Shown here: positions 53,037 through 61,486 of the stretch, piece after piece | How positions within the stretch are numbered: the first letter of the stretch is position 1 | How the letters are laid out: every line of letters starts with the position of its first letter | Origin: Olivibacter jilunii | Lineage (GTDB): Bacteria; Bacteroidota; Bacteroidia; Sphingobacteriales; Sphingobacteriaceae | Assembly: GCF_900607235.1 (NCBI RefSeq) | Contig: NZ_LR027850.1 | Location: forward strand, 124,001 to 188,000 | Length of the DNA stretch: 64,000 nucleotides | Direction of reading: 5' to 3' | Notes under the pieces: model-generated | Databases searched by the model: none | What the model saw: only the letters and a program-made list of their open reading frames with translations | What the model was told of the DNA's origin: nothing | Made by a program: the position numbers and the translations under genes

Positions 53037-54194
53037 TTAATTCACTATTTCGTAGTGGTTATGAACCTGCTTCTTGATCTTTGAATTTTTCTTCTTGTTC
53101 TTTCTTTTTAGCCAAATGATAAATCCTGTTATAGGAAGACTGGAGCCAATTAGGCAAGAAAGAAATGCGAGTAATTTGGTAGGTAAACCGTAAAGACTGC
53201 CGGTATGAATAGGAAAAATTAAACGCCGTACCTTCATACCTTTTGAACGCGTGGCATATAATTCTTTTTTGACAAGTTCTCCTGTGTTTCGATCGAAAAA
53301 TAACTGGTCTACTACATTAGCTATTGACGCATGATGTTGCTCTTTGCTCACGCGAACGAGATTTATCGCGTCTTCCGGAAAATATAAGGTTACATCGCTT
53401 GAATAAGGAAGCAATCTTTGGGTTTGACTGTACATTTGCTCGAGTGATCCTTTTTGCTGCGATTTATTCTCTCCGCTGTGAATCAGTTCTTTTTGAGGTC
53501 CTTTCCCGTCAAATATAAAAAAAATGCCATTATTAAACCATTTATAGCTCCATGTTAGCCCAGTGAAGGCGATTAGAAACAAAATAGGAAGGCTATAGAA
53601 ACCTGCTACTGCGTGTAAATCCCAATTTACGCGTTTAAATTTTGCATCCCATTTTATCTTTAAACGTTGTCGAAGAATTTTACTGTTTTTAGGCCACCAT
53701 AAGAATAATCCTGTGATTAAAATGACTAAATAAGACAGGCAGCAGATGCCTGTAATGACTTTTCCTGTTTTACCCATTAGCAATTGTCTATGCAGCTCTT
53801 CTGAAAATGTGAAGAGATGTTGCTTTCCTTTAATATCTTGTTGAAGTTTTCCGGTGTAGGGATTAATCGAGAAAAGGTGTCGTGTCAAACGATCGCCCCG
53901 AGTTTGAAAGAATACGGCTTCTTGATGGTTCGTTTTCTCCCGTATTACCAAAGAGTTAATTGCTGCACCCTTCGCATATTGAAGAGCTAAGTTATATAAA
54001 CTGTCAATGGATAAAGGGAGTTGATAAGCATCATTGTTTGACTGTGCGTAATATAAAGATGGATAGAGTAGGGGGTCGAGTTCATCTTCAAAAACTAATA
54101 TAGCTCCGGTAGCTGCGGCGATGCTAAAGATGAGACCTACTGTTAAACCAACCCATAAATGTAACCAGGCAAAGATTTTCTTAGCTTTCTTCAT
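53037..54194 (-). CDS. PepSY-associated transmembrane protein
   Basis: A 385-residue inner-membrane protein of the PepSY_TM family. The opening KIFAWLHLWVGLTVGLIFSIAAATGAILVFEDELDP is the family signature with the first helix. Other helices are near 145-168 (ITGICCLSYLVILITGLFLWWP), 195-218 (VAGFYSLPILFLIAFTGLTWSY) and 345-368 (LLAFLSCLIGSSLPITGFIIWL); a periplasmic PepSY domain lies between 1 and 2. His in LHLW, HRQLL, DLHAVAGF and PIHTGSLYG are in positions that could bind haem. Relatives often accompany siderophore receptors and are thought to act in ferric-siderophore reduction. Its link to the surrounding hydrolases is unclear. Confidence 0.88.
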   Translation of the reverse strand: MKKAKKIFAWLHLWVGLTVGLIFSIAAATGAILVFEDELDPLLYPSLYYAQSNNDAYQLPLSIDSLYNLALQYAKGAAINSLVIREKTNHQEAVFFQTRGDRLTRHLFSINPYTGKLQQDIKGKQHLFTFSEELHRQLLMGKTGKVITGICCLSYLVILITGLFLWWPKNSKILRQRLKIKWDAKFKRVNWDLHAVAGFYSLPILFLIAFTGLTWSYKWFNNGIFFIFDGKGPQKELIHSGENKSQQKGSLEQMYSQTQRLLPYSSDVTLYFPEDAINLVRVSKEQHHASIANVVDQLFFDRNTGELVKKELYATRSKGMKVRRLIFPIHTGSLYGLPTKLLAFLSCLIGSSLPITGFIIWLKRKNKKKNSKIKKQVHNHYEIVN

Positions 54195-54263
54195 GGACGG
54201 AGCCTCTTGAAATATTTATTTTTATTAAATCTAAATAACAAAGTAACGATATCGCGCAGATAT

Positions 54264-54281
54264 TCACAAATTATTTTGTGA
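54264..54281. promoter_or_regulatory. Inverted repeat TCACAAA-N4-TTTGTGA
   Basis: A perfect 7-bp dyad with a 4-bp centre, 70 bp upstream of the PepSY gene start (-) and 38 bp downstream of the epimerase stop. It could be an operator (CRP-like TGTGA halves, though inverted in order) or a small terminator. Confidence 0.35.
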
Positions 54282-54319
54282 TTTCAGGGAAGGCTTTGAG
54301 AGGCAATGGGATCAGGTAG

Positions 54320-55468
54320 CTATTCAATACTGAACTGATAAATACAAGTGCTTTTATATTGTTCACCGGGGTTTAGCGTAACGGATGGCCAGGTTGGTTG
54401 ATTGGGTGTGTCGGGGAAATGTTGCGTTTCCAAGCAAATAGCGCCATATTTCTGAAAGGGAATATTATCTTTTCCTTTTTGCGTCTTATCTAACGTGTTA
54501 CCCGTATAAACCTGTAATCCGGGCTCGTTAGAGAAAACAGTCAATTTGATGCCGCTTGTGGGAGAATATACACTTGCGGCGGGAATCTCTAGATTTCCAT
54601 CTGTATCTAATACCCAGTTGTGATCTAAACCTGACACAAACACCAATTGTTTATGAGTGCTATCTCTATTTATGGCGCTTCTTATACTGGTTGGAACGGT
54701 AAAATCGAAAGGGGTATTAGAGACGGAGCGGATTTCACCAGTAGGAATGGCGTTGGAATCTACCGGGGTAAAATGTTTAGCTCTTACAAAGAGAATATCG
54801 TCAAGCACTGTTTTTTGAGGATTACCGCTTAAATTAAAAAAGCTGTGGTTTGTTAAATTGATAACGGTACTTTTATCAGTTTCTGCTTCGTAATTGATGA
54901 TTAAGGCGTTTTCGTTTGTGAGCGTATATCGCACCTTTACTTTAACATTCCCCGGAAATCCGGATTCTCCATCAGGTGAAAGATAGGAAAGTACCAGCAT
55001 GCTGTCGCTTAGTTGTGAGCCTCGGAATACCTGTTGACGCCACCCCTTACTCCCACCATGGATGGCATGTTGTCCGTTATTTTTGTCTATTTTAATGGTG
55101 TCTCCGTTTAATAAAAAGGTGCCGTTGGCAATGCGGTTAGTAACACGTCCCATGATAGCCCCGAAAGAATTTGGTTTAGCAAGGTAGTCCTGGATATTGT
55201 CAAAGCCTAGAACAACGTCCAATAATTTACCATTTTTGTCGGGTGCTAAAAGGGAAACAATTCGGCCACCGTAGTTCGTAATACTTACTTCCATGCCTTT
55301 TGTATTCCTTAAAACGTATAGATGAGTGGAGTCCCCGTTAACAAGTGCTTTAAAATTGGCACTTTTTAAGTCCGATTTTGCTTTTGAATCAAGAATTTTT
55401 TGCATACATGACGTAGCAACCGTTATTATGAAAATGCACAGGAAAAAGTTGTATTTTTGATTTAGCAT
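54320..55468 (-). CDS. galM: Aldose 1-epimerase (mutarotase), exported lipoprotein
   Basis: Interconverts alpha and beta anomers of galactose/glucose. ATG 55468 gives a lipoprotein signal (YNFFLCIFIITVATSC, lipidated Cys21); a TTG at 55492 would add eight residues and is less likely. The 382-residue protein has the family opening GMEVSITNYGGRIVSLLAPD, the sugar-binding GRVTNRIANGTFLLNG, the catalytic-type His in NLTNHSFFNL and Glu in AICLETQHFPDTPNQP. An exported mutarotase next to a GH2 galactosidase-type locus supports galactose release from an extracellular glycan, although a separate promoter is likely. Confidence 0.93.
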   Translation of the reverse strand: MLNQKYNFFLCIFIITVATSCMQKILDSKAKSDLKSANFKALVNGDSTHLYVLRNTKGMEVSITNYGGRIVSLLAPDKNGKLLDVVLGFDNIQDYLAKPNSFGAIMGRVTNRIANGTFLLNGDTIKIDKNNGQHAIHGGSKGWRQQVFRGSQLSDSMLVLSYLSPDGESGFPGNVKVKVRYTLTNENALIINYEAETDKSTVINLTNHSFFNLSGNPQKTVLDDILFVRAKHFTPVDSNAIPTGEIRSVSNTPFDFTVPTSIRSAINRDSTHKQLVFVSGLDHNWVLDTDGNLEIPAASVYSPTSGIKLTVFSNEPGLQVYTGNTLDKTQKGKDNIPFQKYGAICLETQHFPDTPNQPTWPSVTLNPGEQYKSTCIYQFSIE

Positions 55469-55653
55469 GAAACGAGGCTTATTAACTACCAAACATACAA
55501 AAAACCATGCTATTATTAGAATTTCTCTGTTAACGCGAGGATATGAGACTTTTTAAGATCTCGAGGTGTTTGACGTTTTTGCTTGCTAAAATAAATTTTA
55601 ACAAAATTGCAGAAAAAATGTTACCGAAGACAAAGATTACTGCTAAGTTGTGT

Positions 55654-55661
55654 TATCTTTA
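55654..55661 (+). promoter_or_regulatory. -7 promoter box candidate
   Basis: TATCTTTA, one mismatch from TAnnTTTG, 30 bp upstream of the start at 55691. The -33 element is poor. Confidence 0.35.
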
Positions 55662-55690
55662 ATTAAAAAGGTGCTTTCAAATGTCGCTGT

Positions 55691-56095
55691 ATGGATACAA
55701 AGGAAATAACTTTTGTTAAAAAACGAATTGAAACAAATGCTTCAAAGGTTTACCTGATTCAATTGTTTTCAGTAAATCATTTAGTGACAAAAATCGATAT
55801 CGGCCACTTCTGCCATTCTTTAGAAAAAGGACCTATTCATGGTGCAATGTTCCATGCAGCTATTTTTTTTGATGATAAGGAGTTTGCAGCATTTCCTTCG
55901 CAACCTATGACGTATGTTTATAGCCCGCATGAAGAGGGTGATGTCATGATGCATATTAAGGCAATTTATAGCTATGATGTGGCTAATAGATTAGGCAAAT
56001 TGCATTATTATGATATAAACTATTTGATTAACCAGCCAGGAGACATCGTTTGCCTTGATGAAATCTCGGAAATGCCAAAAGACGATGAGAGCTAA
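55691..56095 (+). CDS. Hypothetical protein (134 aa)
   Basis: I do not recognise the family. The protein has no signal peptide and is probably cytoplasmic. It contains beta-type segments (KVYLIQLFSVNHLVTKIDIGHF, GAMFHAAIFFDDKEFAAFP, GDVMMHIKAIYSYDVAN) and several His residues (HFCHS, IHGAMFHA, SPHEEGD, MMHIK) that could bind metal, with an acidic C-terminus (EISEMPKDDES). It is a single gene with a candidate -7 box upstream and a 514-bp gap downstream. Confidence 0.65.
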   Translation: MDTKEITFVKKRIETNASKVYLIQLFSVNHLVTKIDIGHFCHSLEKGPIHGAMFHAAIFFDDKEFAAFPSQPMTYVYSPHEEGDVMMHIKAIYSYDVANRLGKLHYYDINYLINQPGDIVCLDEISEMPKDDES

Positions 56096-56609
56096 TCGGC
56101 TATGCGATGTTTAAGTTTTGGATTAAACATATTATTCTATTTGACCTAACCATTCAGAATTGTCAAAGATTTTCTGAAGTGTAATTCGAACTCTGATCGC
56201 ACATTCCGTTTTACAGCGGATAACAAGAACACGATATTATTTGTATAAGCAATGATCAACAGCCTGATACTATCTCTGGAGATGAAATTGTTTACGAAAC
56301 GCAGCTATTAATTAGCACTTAGTGATGTAAATTACGTCTGATATTTCTATTAATCACAGTCATGATATTGTGATAAGCAATTTCTTTATTCCCTGTTTTA
56401 CTATAGTGAGCAACGGCTAGTGTGCAATAGCGTGAAAAAAGTACCCTTTTTTATGATAAAAACACCCGTTTGCAAAGCATCCATATAGTACATTTGCTGT
56501 TTACGTACTTTTAGAAGCTTTTTGTGTACAAATTTTTCCGGGAGACAGCAGCTCTAACCTATTGGATTGTCCGATTAAATGATTTATACAAGTCCGAAAT
56601 ACAATTAAA
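56096..56609. other. Intergenic region holding a decayed frame
   Basis: 514 bp without an intact gene. The minus strand carries the frameshifted remnant at 56319-56553. A weak dyad TTCAGAA-N12-TTCTGAA lies at 56153-56178, possibly the terminator of the 134-residue gene. The rest is AT-rich with no clear signal. Confidence 0.5.
56319..56553 (-). pseudogene. Frameshifted coding remnant, unknown protein
   Basis: On the minus strand, one frame from 56553 reads LPEKFVHKKLLKVRKQQMYY, then MDALQTGVFIIKKGTF. At the homopolymer 56435-56440 a one-base change moves it into a second frame reading SRYCTLAVAHYSKTGNKEIA, then YHNIMTVINRN, with a stop at 56319. Both halves look like protein, and the join gives one continuous polypeptide-like sequence of about 77 residues. 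It could be a pseudogene, a remnant after transfer, or a sequencing error in a small real gene. No family is recognised. Confidence 0.35.
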
Positions 56610-57290
56610 ATGACTGATAAACATTTTCTTATTGATGAAAGTAACGCTTTTTATGCACATCCAGACGCCTCAACCGATAACTCGCTATTGGAAATTCACT
56701 ATCAAAGTTGTGGTGTGACCGGAATTGTTTACGGAGAATATATCCGTCTTCCGCGAAAAGGCTGTTTTACGAAAGGCGATATGAAATTGAAATTAGGATC
56801 CTATAACAAAACAGGAATCTCCGATTTCTTCGTTGATAATGACCATAACGTATACTTGGATGATGTCGAAGCGTATTTACGGACCTTCAGTCCTTCAACC
56901 GAGATTTACAAACTGAGAGCGAGTGAACACGGTCTCTTGAAGCAAAAAAATTGGGAACTTTTTATGCCTAAGCCCCGTTCGGATATCACACAAGCTGATG
57001 AGAAAGAAGGCTTGATACAGTTAGCCCATGGGGATGGTATCATCCTTGCTCAAAAACTAGCCATTCAATTTGGATTACAGATAGATGCCCGGTCGGGGGT
57101 TAACTTACTGGCCGCCATCTGCCTGAAGATGATGTCAATAAATGAACTTACAGCACTTACACTCCTGCATGGTATTTGGAACGAGGATCAATCGAAAGAA
57201 CTTGTATATCAGGCAGAAAGTGATGTTAATTACTATAGTGATAGGATTACATTTTTAGAATATCGGGTCGTTAATGAGATGCTTATGTAA
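56610..57290 (+). CDS. Hypothetical protein, C-terminal half resembling fold-type II PLP enzymes
   Basis: A 226-residue protein without signal peptide or membrane segment. The N-terminal half (DNSLLEIHYQSCGVTGIVYG, KLGSYNKTGISDFFVDNDHN) is not recognised. The stretch from about 145 to 185 (GDGIILAQKLAIQFGLQIDA, then RSGVNLLAAICLKMM) follows the pattern of the C-terminal segment of cysteine synthase-like enzymes (an EA..A..LA..EGL..G.SSGAN..AAL block). The PLP-binding Lys motif and the other core blocks are missing, so it is not a complete enzyme. The resemblance is my pattern reading and needs a profile search. Confidence 0.6.
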   Translation: MTDKHFLIDESNAFYAHPDASTDNSLLEIHYQSCGVTGIVYGEYIRLPRKGCFTKGDMKLKLGSYNKTGISDFFVDNDHNVYLDDVEAYLRTFSPSTEIYKLRASEHGLLKQKNWELFMPKPRSDITQADEKEGLIQLAHGDGIILAQKLAIQFGLQIDARSGVNLLAAICLKMMSINELTALTLLHGIWNEDQSKELVYQAESDVNYYSDRITFLEYRVVNEMLM

Positions 57291-57461
57291 AACGTTTACT
57301 TCCCATATATTCATTACAGATCCCTGTCGTTAGTACATTGCCGTTTTTGGCAGACAAGCACGGATGTCCTTTATGTAAGGCATTCTCCATTTCTAAAACT
57401 CTTTAGCATGATGATTGTTTTTTCCTTTATTTTAACAAAAATTTAAATACAATTTCAATCT

Positions 57462-58271
57462 ATGCCATTAAATCCAAAGCTAACGCGTATTCAGGGACAC
57501 AATCGAATCAAAGAAGCTTTAATACTTGATGCTGAATGCTATATAATTCTTTGGATAACAGGGGGTAAAGGTGTTTTAAAGATCGACTGTGAGGAGTATG
57601 AGCTTATAACTAATCGAGTATTTTATATGATGCCCGGCCAAAAAGTATCGTTTGTTAAGTTGCCGCAGACAGGGTATATTTTACATTTTACGGAAGAATT
57701 TCTGATTAATTCAACAGAAAATAGGGGAAAGAACATCTTGTTGGAGTGGTTGTTCATACCTCAAGTTTTTTTTGATCCGGATGATATACAGTTATTGGAT
57801 TTTAAATCGCTTTGGGAAATATTGGAGCGAAATTGGAAGCAGGAATCTTTGGGTTTTCTAATTGCAAAATTAATCAATTTAATTTGGGTTTATCCACAGG
57901 CCATTCAGATGAGAAGTAGAGATAGCCGATTATTAAAAGAAGAATGGACGTTAATAAAGCATTTGAAAAGAAATGTCGAGCTGTATTACAAAGAGCGTAA
58001 GGATTCGAGTTTCTATGCAAAAGAACTGAATGTGCCGCTTTGGCGTTTAAATAAGATTGCCAGACAGGTGTTGGGTTCTTCTGTACATGATATTGTGCTG
58101 GCAAGAACCTTACTGGAGGCAAAACGGCTTCTTACTACTACACGTCGTTCCATAAAAGAGATCAACTTTGAACTGGGATTTAAAGATCCTTCTTATTTTA
58201 ATAAGGTATTTAAAAGACTTTGTGGTGTCTCGCCGAGTACCTATCGTACTCAAGAAAGACGCTCTGATTAA
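57462..58271 (+). CDS. AraC-family transcriptional regulator
   Basis: A 269-residue regulator. The N-terminal part has a cupin-like strand set (CYIILWITGGKGVLKIDCEEYELITNRVFYMMPGQKVSF), the usual effector-binding or dimerisation domain. The C-terminal AraC domain (about 170-265) contains two helix-turn-helix units: FYAKELNVPLWRLNKIARQVLG and RSIKEINFELGFKDPSYFNKVFKRLCGVSPSTYR, the signature end. Neither ligand nor target is evident. The stop lies 11 bp from the end of the convergent pseudouridine synthase gene. Confidence 0.92.
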   Translation: MPLNPKLTRIQGHNRIKEALILDAECYIILWITGGKGVLKIDCEEYELITNRVFYMMPGQKVSFVKLPQTGYILHFTEEFLINSTENRGKNILLEWLFIPQVFFDPDDIQLLDFKSLWEILERNWKQESLGFLIAKLINLIWVYPQAIQMRSRDSRLLKEEWTLIKHLKRNVELYYKERKDSSFYAKELNVPLWRLNKIARQVLGSSVHDIVLARTLLEAKRLLTTTRRSIKEINFELGFKDPSYFNKVFKRLCGVSPSTYRTQERRSD

Positions 58272-58282
58272 GTTCGCCTATC

Positions 58283-58981
58283 CTAGAGAGAAGGAATTTG
58301 CTTAAAGCTATTCCATAATTGTGCGTCGGGAATCGGCGCTTCCAAGTAAACCGATCGATGGTCGATAGGATGTGGAAAACGCAATTGCTTGGCATGTAGT
58401 GCGATAGCTCTTCTGGGCTTCTCGCGTGGAAAGCCGTATTTATAGTCGCCAACTATGGGACAACCGATGGCTGCTAACTGCGCTCTGATCTGATGTGTGC
58501 GACCCGTAAAGGGATATACCTCAATTAAAAAGAAATCGTCCGCTTTTTCTAAGAGGCGATAAGCCAATTCTGCTTTGACACTATGGGGTTGGGGTTCGTT
58601 ATGGGTATAGCTGATGTTCTGCTCTTTGTCGCGCGTCAGCCAATGAACTAGTTTGTCAGATGGGACAAGGGGAGGATTCGCGACAATAGCCCAATAAGTC
58701 TTTTCAACCAGTCTGGCTTTAAAGAGGGCTATCATGCCTTCGAGAGCCACAGGTGTCTTAGCAAAAAGTAATAATCCACTTACCCTGCGATCAAGCCGAT
58801 GGACCGCGCGCGTTTGTATGTCCTTATGATGCTTCTCACTTAAATAAGCACTCAGCATTTCCTCCAATGCTCTTTTTTCTTTGGCAGAGGCCTCTACCAA
58901 ATAACCGGATGGTTTATTGATAGCAACTAGGTGCTCATCTTCGTAAAGAATATGTTGATCTATTTTAGGCATAAACAGCAT
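58283..58981 (-). CDS. RluA-family pseudouridine synthase (TruC/RluA-like)
   Basis: About 232 residues from ATG 58981; other in-frame starts are GTG 58987 and ATG 58972. It isomerises uridine to pseudouridine in tRNA or rRNA. Family motifs are ILYEDEHLVAINKPSGYLV, the catalytic Asp in AVHRLDRRVSGLLLFAKT (the usual T before SG is replaced by V), VEVYPFTGRTHQIRAQLAAIGCPIVGDYKYG and IALHAKQLRFPHP. There is no N-terminal S4 domain, which suits TruC-like or short RluA forms. The RNA site cannot be assigned. Confidence 0.92.
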   Translation of the reverse strand: MLFMPKIDQHILYEDEHLVAINKPSGYLVEASAKEKRALEEMLSAYLSEKHHKDIQTRAVHRLDRRVSGLLLFAKTPVALEGMIALFKARLVEKTYWAIVANPPLVPSDKLVHWLTRDKEQNISYTHNEPQPHSVKAELAYRLLEKADDFFLIEVYPFTGRTHQIRAQLAAIGCPIVGDYKYGFPREKPRRAIALHAKQLRFPHPIDHRSVYLEAPIPDAQLWNSFKQIPSL

Positions 58982-59122
58982 TCGCACGATATCAATGCAA
59001 AGATAATAAAAAGATCATTTCGGCTATATAAGAAAGGAAAATCTAACATAGACGAAAAAAATTAACTTGTAATTGCTTGATACCCTAGTTATTGCTATAT
59101 TCATTGGGTCATTAAAAAAGCC

Positions 59123-59878
59123 ATGCTACGAACCATAATATACCTACTTTTACTCCATTTTTTGCCTACTGGTGTCATTGCCCAAAGCCAGTACCCATCA
59201 CATACGGCCTTTGCTACTTCTCTTGGCGTTCAATTAGGTTCAGCCGGTATTGGTGTCGAATTTAATTATCCGATTTATAATAATTTGAGTATAAGGTGGC
59301 AAGCAAATTACTTGCCTGAAGTGCGCAAACACTATCATGGGTTAATATATCAACCACAGCGGACATTAACGGGCGTGAATATGGATTGGCAACCGCTTTT
59401 TGGAGGGAATAGTTGGTTTGCGCGGAAGTGGTTTGTTGCTTTTGGTTTCTATTACTTTTTGAAACATCAGATGAGTACATTTAGGGAATCCAGGGTGATT
59501 GGTGAACCGAGGGAAAAGTATTACGAAGTTGATTTGGGTAAAGTAAGACCTTATTTAGGTATGGGGATTGGCCGGCTAGTGCTTACTGAACGTCTTTTTC
59601 TCAATCTGAATGGTGGATTTTTTATTCCCACCGCCAAAACCAAGGTTGAAATGGTTCATAAAGAACAGTATGACCCAAGCGTTATTGATCGGGTTGAAAG
59701 AGAAGAACAGAATAGATACAACCGTGTCTGGGCACATCTGGCAACCTCACTGAACATCCAAGTTGGGTTGTTTTATAATTTTGCATATCGATTTAATACC
59801 TATCAATGGCAGCCTAAGGAATGGAATAATAAAAAGAAGAAAAATTATAGACCATCAAAAAATCAACAATTCCGTTAA
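59123..59878 (+). CDS. Predicted outer-membrane beta-barrel protein
   Basis: A 251-residue protein with a signal peptide (TIIYLLLLHFLPTGVIAQ). The mature part has alternating strands (TSLGVQLGSAGIGVEFNYPI, LSIRWQANYLPE, WFVAFGFYYFLK, VRPYLGMGIGRLV, LFLNLNGGFFIPTAKTKVEM) and ends with a barrel strand (IQVGLFYNFAYRF) followed by a basic tail (NNKKKKNYRPSK) that is unusual for a barrel terminus. Function unknown. It lies 17 bp upstream of the DUF5009-type gene and is likely co-transcribed with it. Confidence 0.75.
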   Translation: MLRTIIYLLLLHFLPTGVIAQSQYPSHTAFATSLGVQLGSAGIGVEFNYPIYNNLSIRWQANYLPEVRKHYHGLIYQPQRTLTGVNMDWQPLFGGNSWFARKWFVAFGFYYFLKHQMSTFRESRVIGEPREKYYEVDLGKVRPYLGMGIGRLVLTERLFLNLNGGFFIPTAKTKVEMVHKEQYDPSVIDRVEREEQNRYNRVWAHLATSLNIQVGLFYNFAYRFNTYQWQPKEWNNKKKKNYRPSKNQQFR

Positions 59879-59895
59879 AGCTAATACATAGCAAT

Positions 59896-61092
59896 ATGAA
59901 CGTAAAGAAAGTTGCTTCCGAAAGAATCTTGTCAGTTGATATCATGCGTGGTCTTACGTTGCTGCTGATGTTGTTTGTGAACGATTTGTTCGAACCGGGA
60001 GTCCCTGCTTGGTTACTCCATACAAAGGTGGATGTTGATGGAATGGGACTGGCGGATTGGGTGTTTCCCGGCTTCTTATTTATAGTGGGAGTGTCAGTGC
60101 CATATGCGATCCGTTCTAGACTGAATGAGGGAGAATCGAAGAGGCAAATAATCGGACATATCGCGGTGCGTACCCTGAGCTTACTTATTATTGGTGTTTA
60201 TATCGTTAATATAGAACGTTTAAACGAATTGCTTACCGGAATGAGCAGGTATGCTTGGGCAATTTTGCTTTATGTGGGTGTTTTTTTAATTTGGAATAAC
60301 TATCCTGACCGGCAGGAGCAGCGAATTTTTTTTGCATTAAAAGGATTGGGACTGGTAATCATGCTGATACTCGCTTTTATTTTTAGGGCGGGTGAGCCTG
60401 GAAATGTGTTGTGGTTAGAAACAAGTTGGTGGGGTATTTTAGGATTAATAGGTTGGGGATATTTTGTTGCGGCTTTAGCTAGCCTACTATTGAATGGACA
60501 AATAGTAGCACTTCTTTGTTTATGGATTTTTTTTGTTATATTGAATGTACTGTCTAGCTCGGGTACACTGGTTTGGCCCGAAATGATCAATTCAGTATTT
60601 GGGGTAGTACTTGACGGCAATATTCCCTCTATTGTTCTAATAGGGGTAATCGTTGGTATTCTAATCAAAAGTGAGAAGCTTGCAAAGGAGAAGATCGTAT
60701 TCCTAATTAGCTTAATGGGAACGTTCAGTTTACTGTTGGGATTCTTTCTTCGAAACTGGTTTATTCTATCTAAGATTGGCGGGACACCAAGCTGGGCATT
60801 CGTCTGTAATGGTATAAGTCTTTTAATATATGTTTTTTTATATTTTTTGGTTGATATAAAAAGATATAGTACGCGCTGGGGTAATTTATTTCGTTTTGCA
60901 GGAAGAAACTCCTTAACAACCTATTTGGCTCCGGATGTCATTTATTTCGTCTGTTGGGGTTGGGGGATCTCTTTTTTTTATAAGCAAACATCCAGTCAAT
61001 TATTGGCGATAGGAGGTTCGATGATATGGGCTTTTCTTATGCTTGGATTTGCCTGGCTCTTAACACGTATGCATATACGCTTAAAATTATAA
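59896..61092 (+). CDS. DUF5009 / heparan-alpha-glucosaminide acetyltransferase-like membrane protein
   Basis: A 398-residue polytopic protein with roughly ten transmembrane helices. The opening RILSVDIMRGLTLLLMLFVND, followed by GMGLADWVFPGFLFIVGVSVPYAI, is the hallmark of the DUF5009/HGSNAT (YeiB-NagX-like) acyltransferase group. The later GRNSLTTYLAPDVIYFVCW is the conserved C-terminal block. Relatives are proposed to move acetyl groups across the membrane onto amino sugars; this activity is not proven for bacterial members. It is the second gene of a two-gene unit that ends at a hairpin. Confidence 0.88.
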   Translation: MNVKKVASERILSVDIMRGLTLLLMLFVNDLFEPGVPAWLLHTKVDVDGMGLADWVFPGFLFIVGVSVPYAIRSRLNEGESKRQIIGHIAVRTLSLLIIGVYIVNIERLNELLTGMSRYAWAILLYVGVFLIWNNYPDRQEQRIFFALKGLGLVIMLILAFIFRAGEPGNVLWLETSWWGILGLIGWGYFVAALASLLLNGQIVALLCLWIFFVILNVLSSSGTLVWPEMINSVFGVVLDGNIPSIVLIGVIVGILIKSEKLAKEKIVFLISLMGTFSLLLGFFLRNWFILSKIGGTPSWAFVCNGISLLIYVFLYFLVDIKRYSTRWGNLFRFAGRNSLTTYLAPDVIYFVCWGWGISFFYKQTSSQLLAIGGSMIWAFLMLGFAWLLTRMHIRLKL

Positions 61093-61119
61093 TATTAAAA
61101 GTAAACGAATATAAATTGA

Positions 61120-61143
61120 AGCGAATTGCCGAAGCAATTCGCT
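61120..61143. terminator. Hairpin terminator between convergent units
   Basis: A perfect 10-bp stem AGCGAATTGC / GCAATTCGCT with loop CGAA (61120-61143), 27 bp after the DUF5009-type stop and 36 bp from the end of the minus-strand short ORF. T-rich sequence follows on the minus strand. Confidence 0.75.
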
Positions 61144-61179
61144 CTATCATGATGGTTAGCGTTATTCGTTGTGGTACAG

Positions 61180-61320
61180 CTAGTTGATACTTGCTGGTGC
61201 GGCCTTTTTGTAAAAAACCTCTCCATTGTCGCTTAATAAGTTAAGCGCGTTGACTAAATTATTCACTTCTTCCGCCTTTACTTCCCGGAGCACGATGGTG
61301 ACCTCCCCTCGGTATCGCAT
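61180..61320 (-). CDS. Small hypothetical protein (46 aa)
   Basis: A minus-strand ATG frame of 46 codons reads MRYRGEVTIVLREVKAEEVN, then NLVNALNLLSDNGEVFYKK and AAPASIN. An in-frame ATG at 61344 would add eight hydrophobic residues. Strand-helix-like alternation and higher GC than the flanks suggest a real gene. No family is recognised. It lies 142 bp downstream of the GntR-type regulator gene on the same strand, in a 394-bp gap that otherwise holds the hairpin at 61120 and AT-rich sequence. Confidence 0.5.
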   Translation of the reverse strand: MRYRGEVTIVLREVKAEEVNNLVNALNLLSDNGEVFYKKAAPASIN

Positions 61321-61486
61321 ATAAATATAAAATAGTGTTAGCATCACATTTCGCTAGGTAAGCAAATGTAGGTTTTTGAAACGGTTTGTCAATCAACACT
61401 TTTGGAGCATTATTTCTCAAAAAAGCGAGGTGTTATACGATGGAGGAAAATTATTCTTGAACTACGTCGCACGAAATAGGCCTATA

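Noticed and set aside
56153-56178. Terminator after the 134-residue gene
   Set aside because: Only a 7-bp A/T-rich stem with a 12-nt loop and no T-run; too weak to call as a separate feature.
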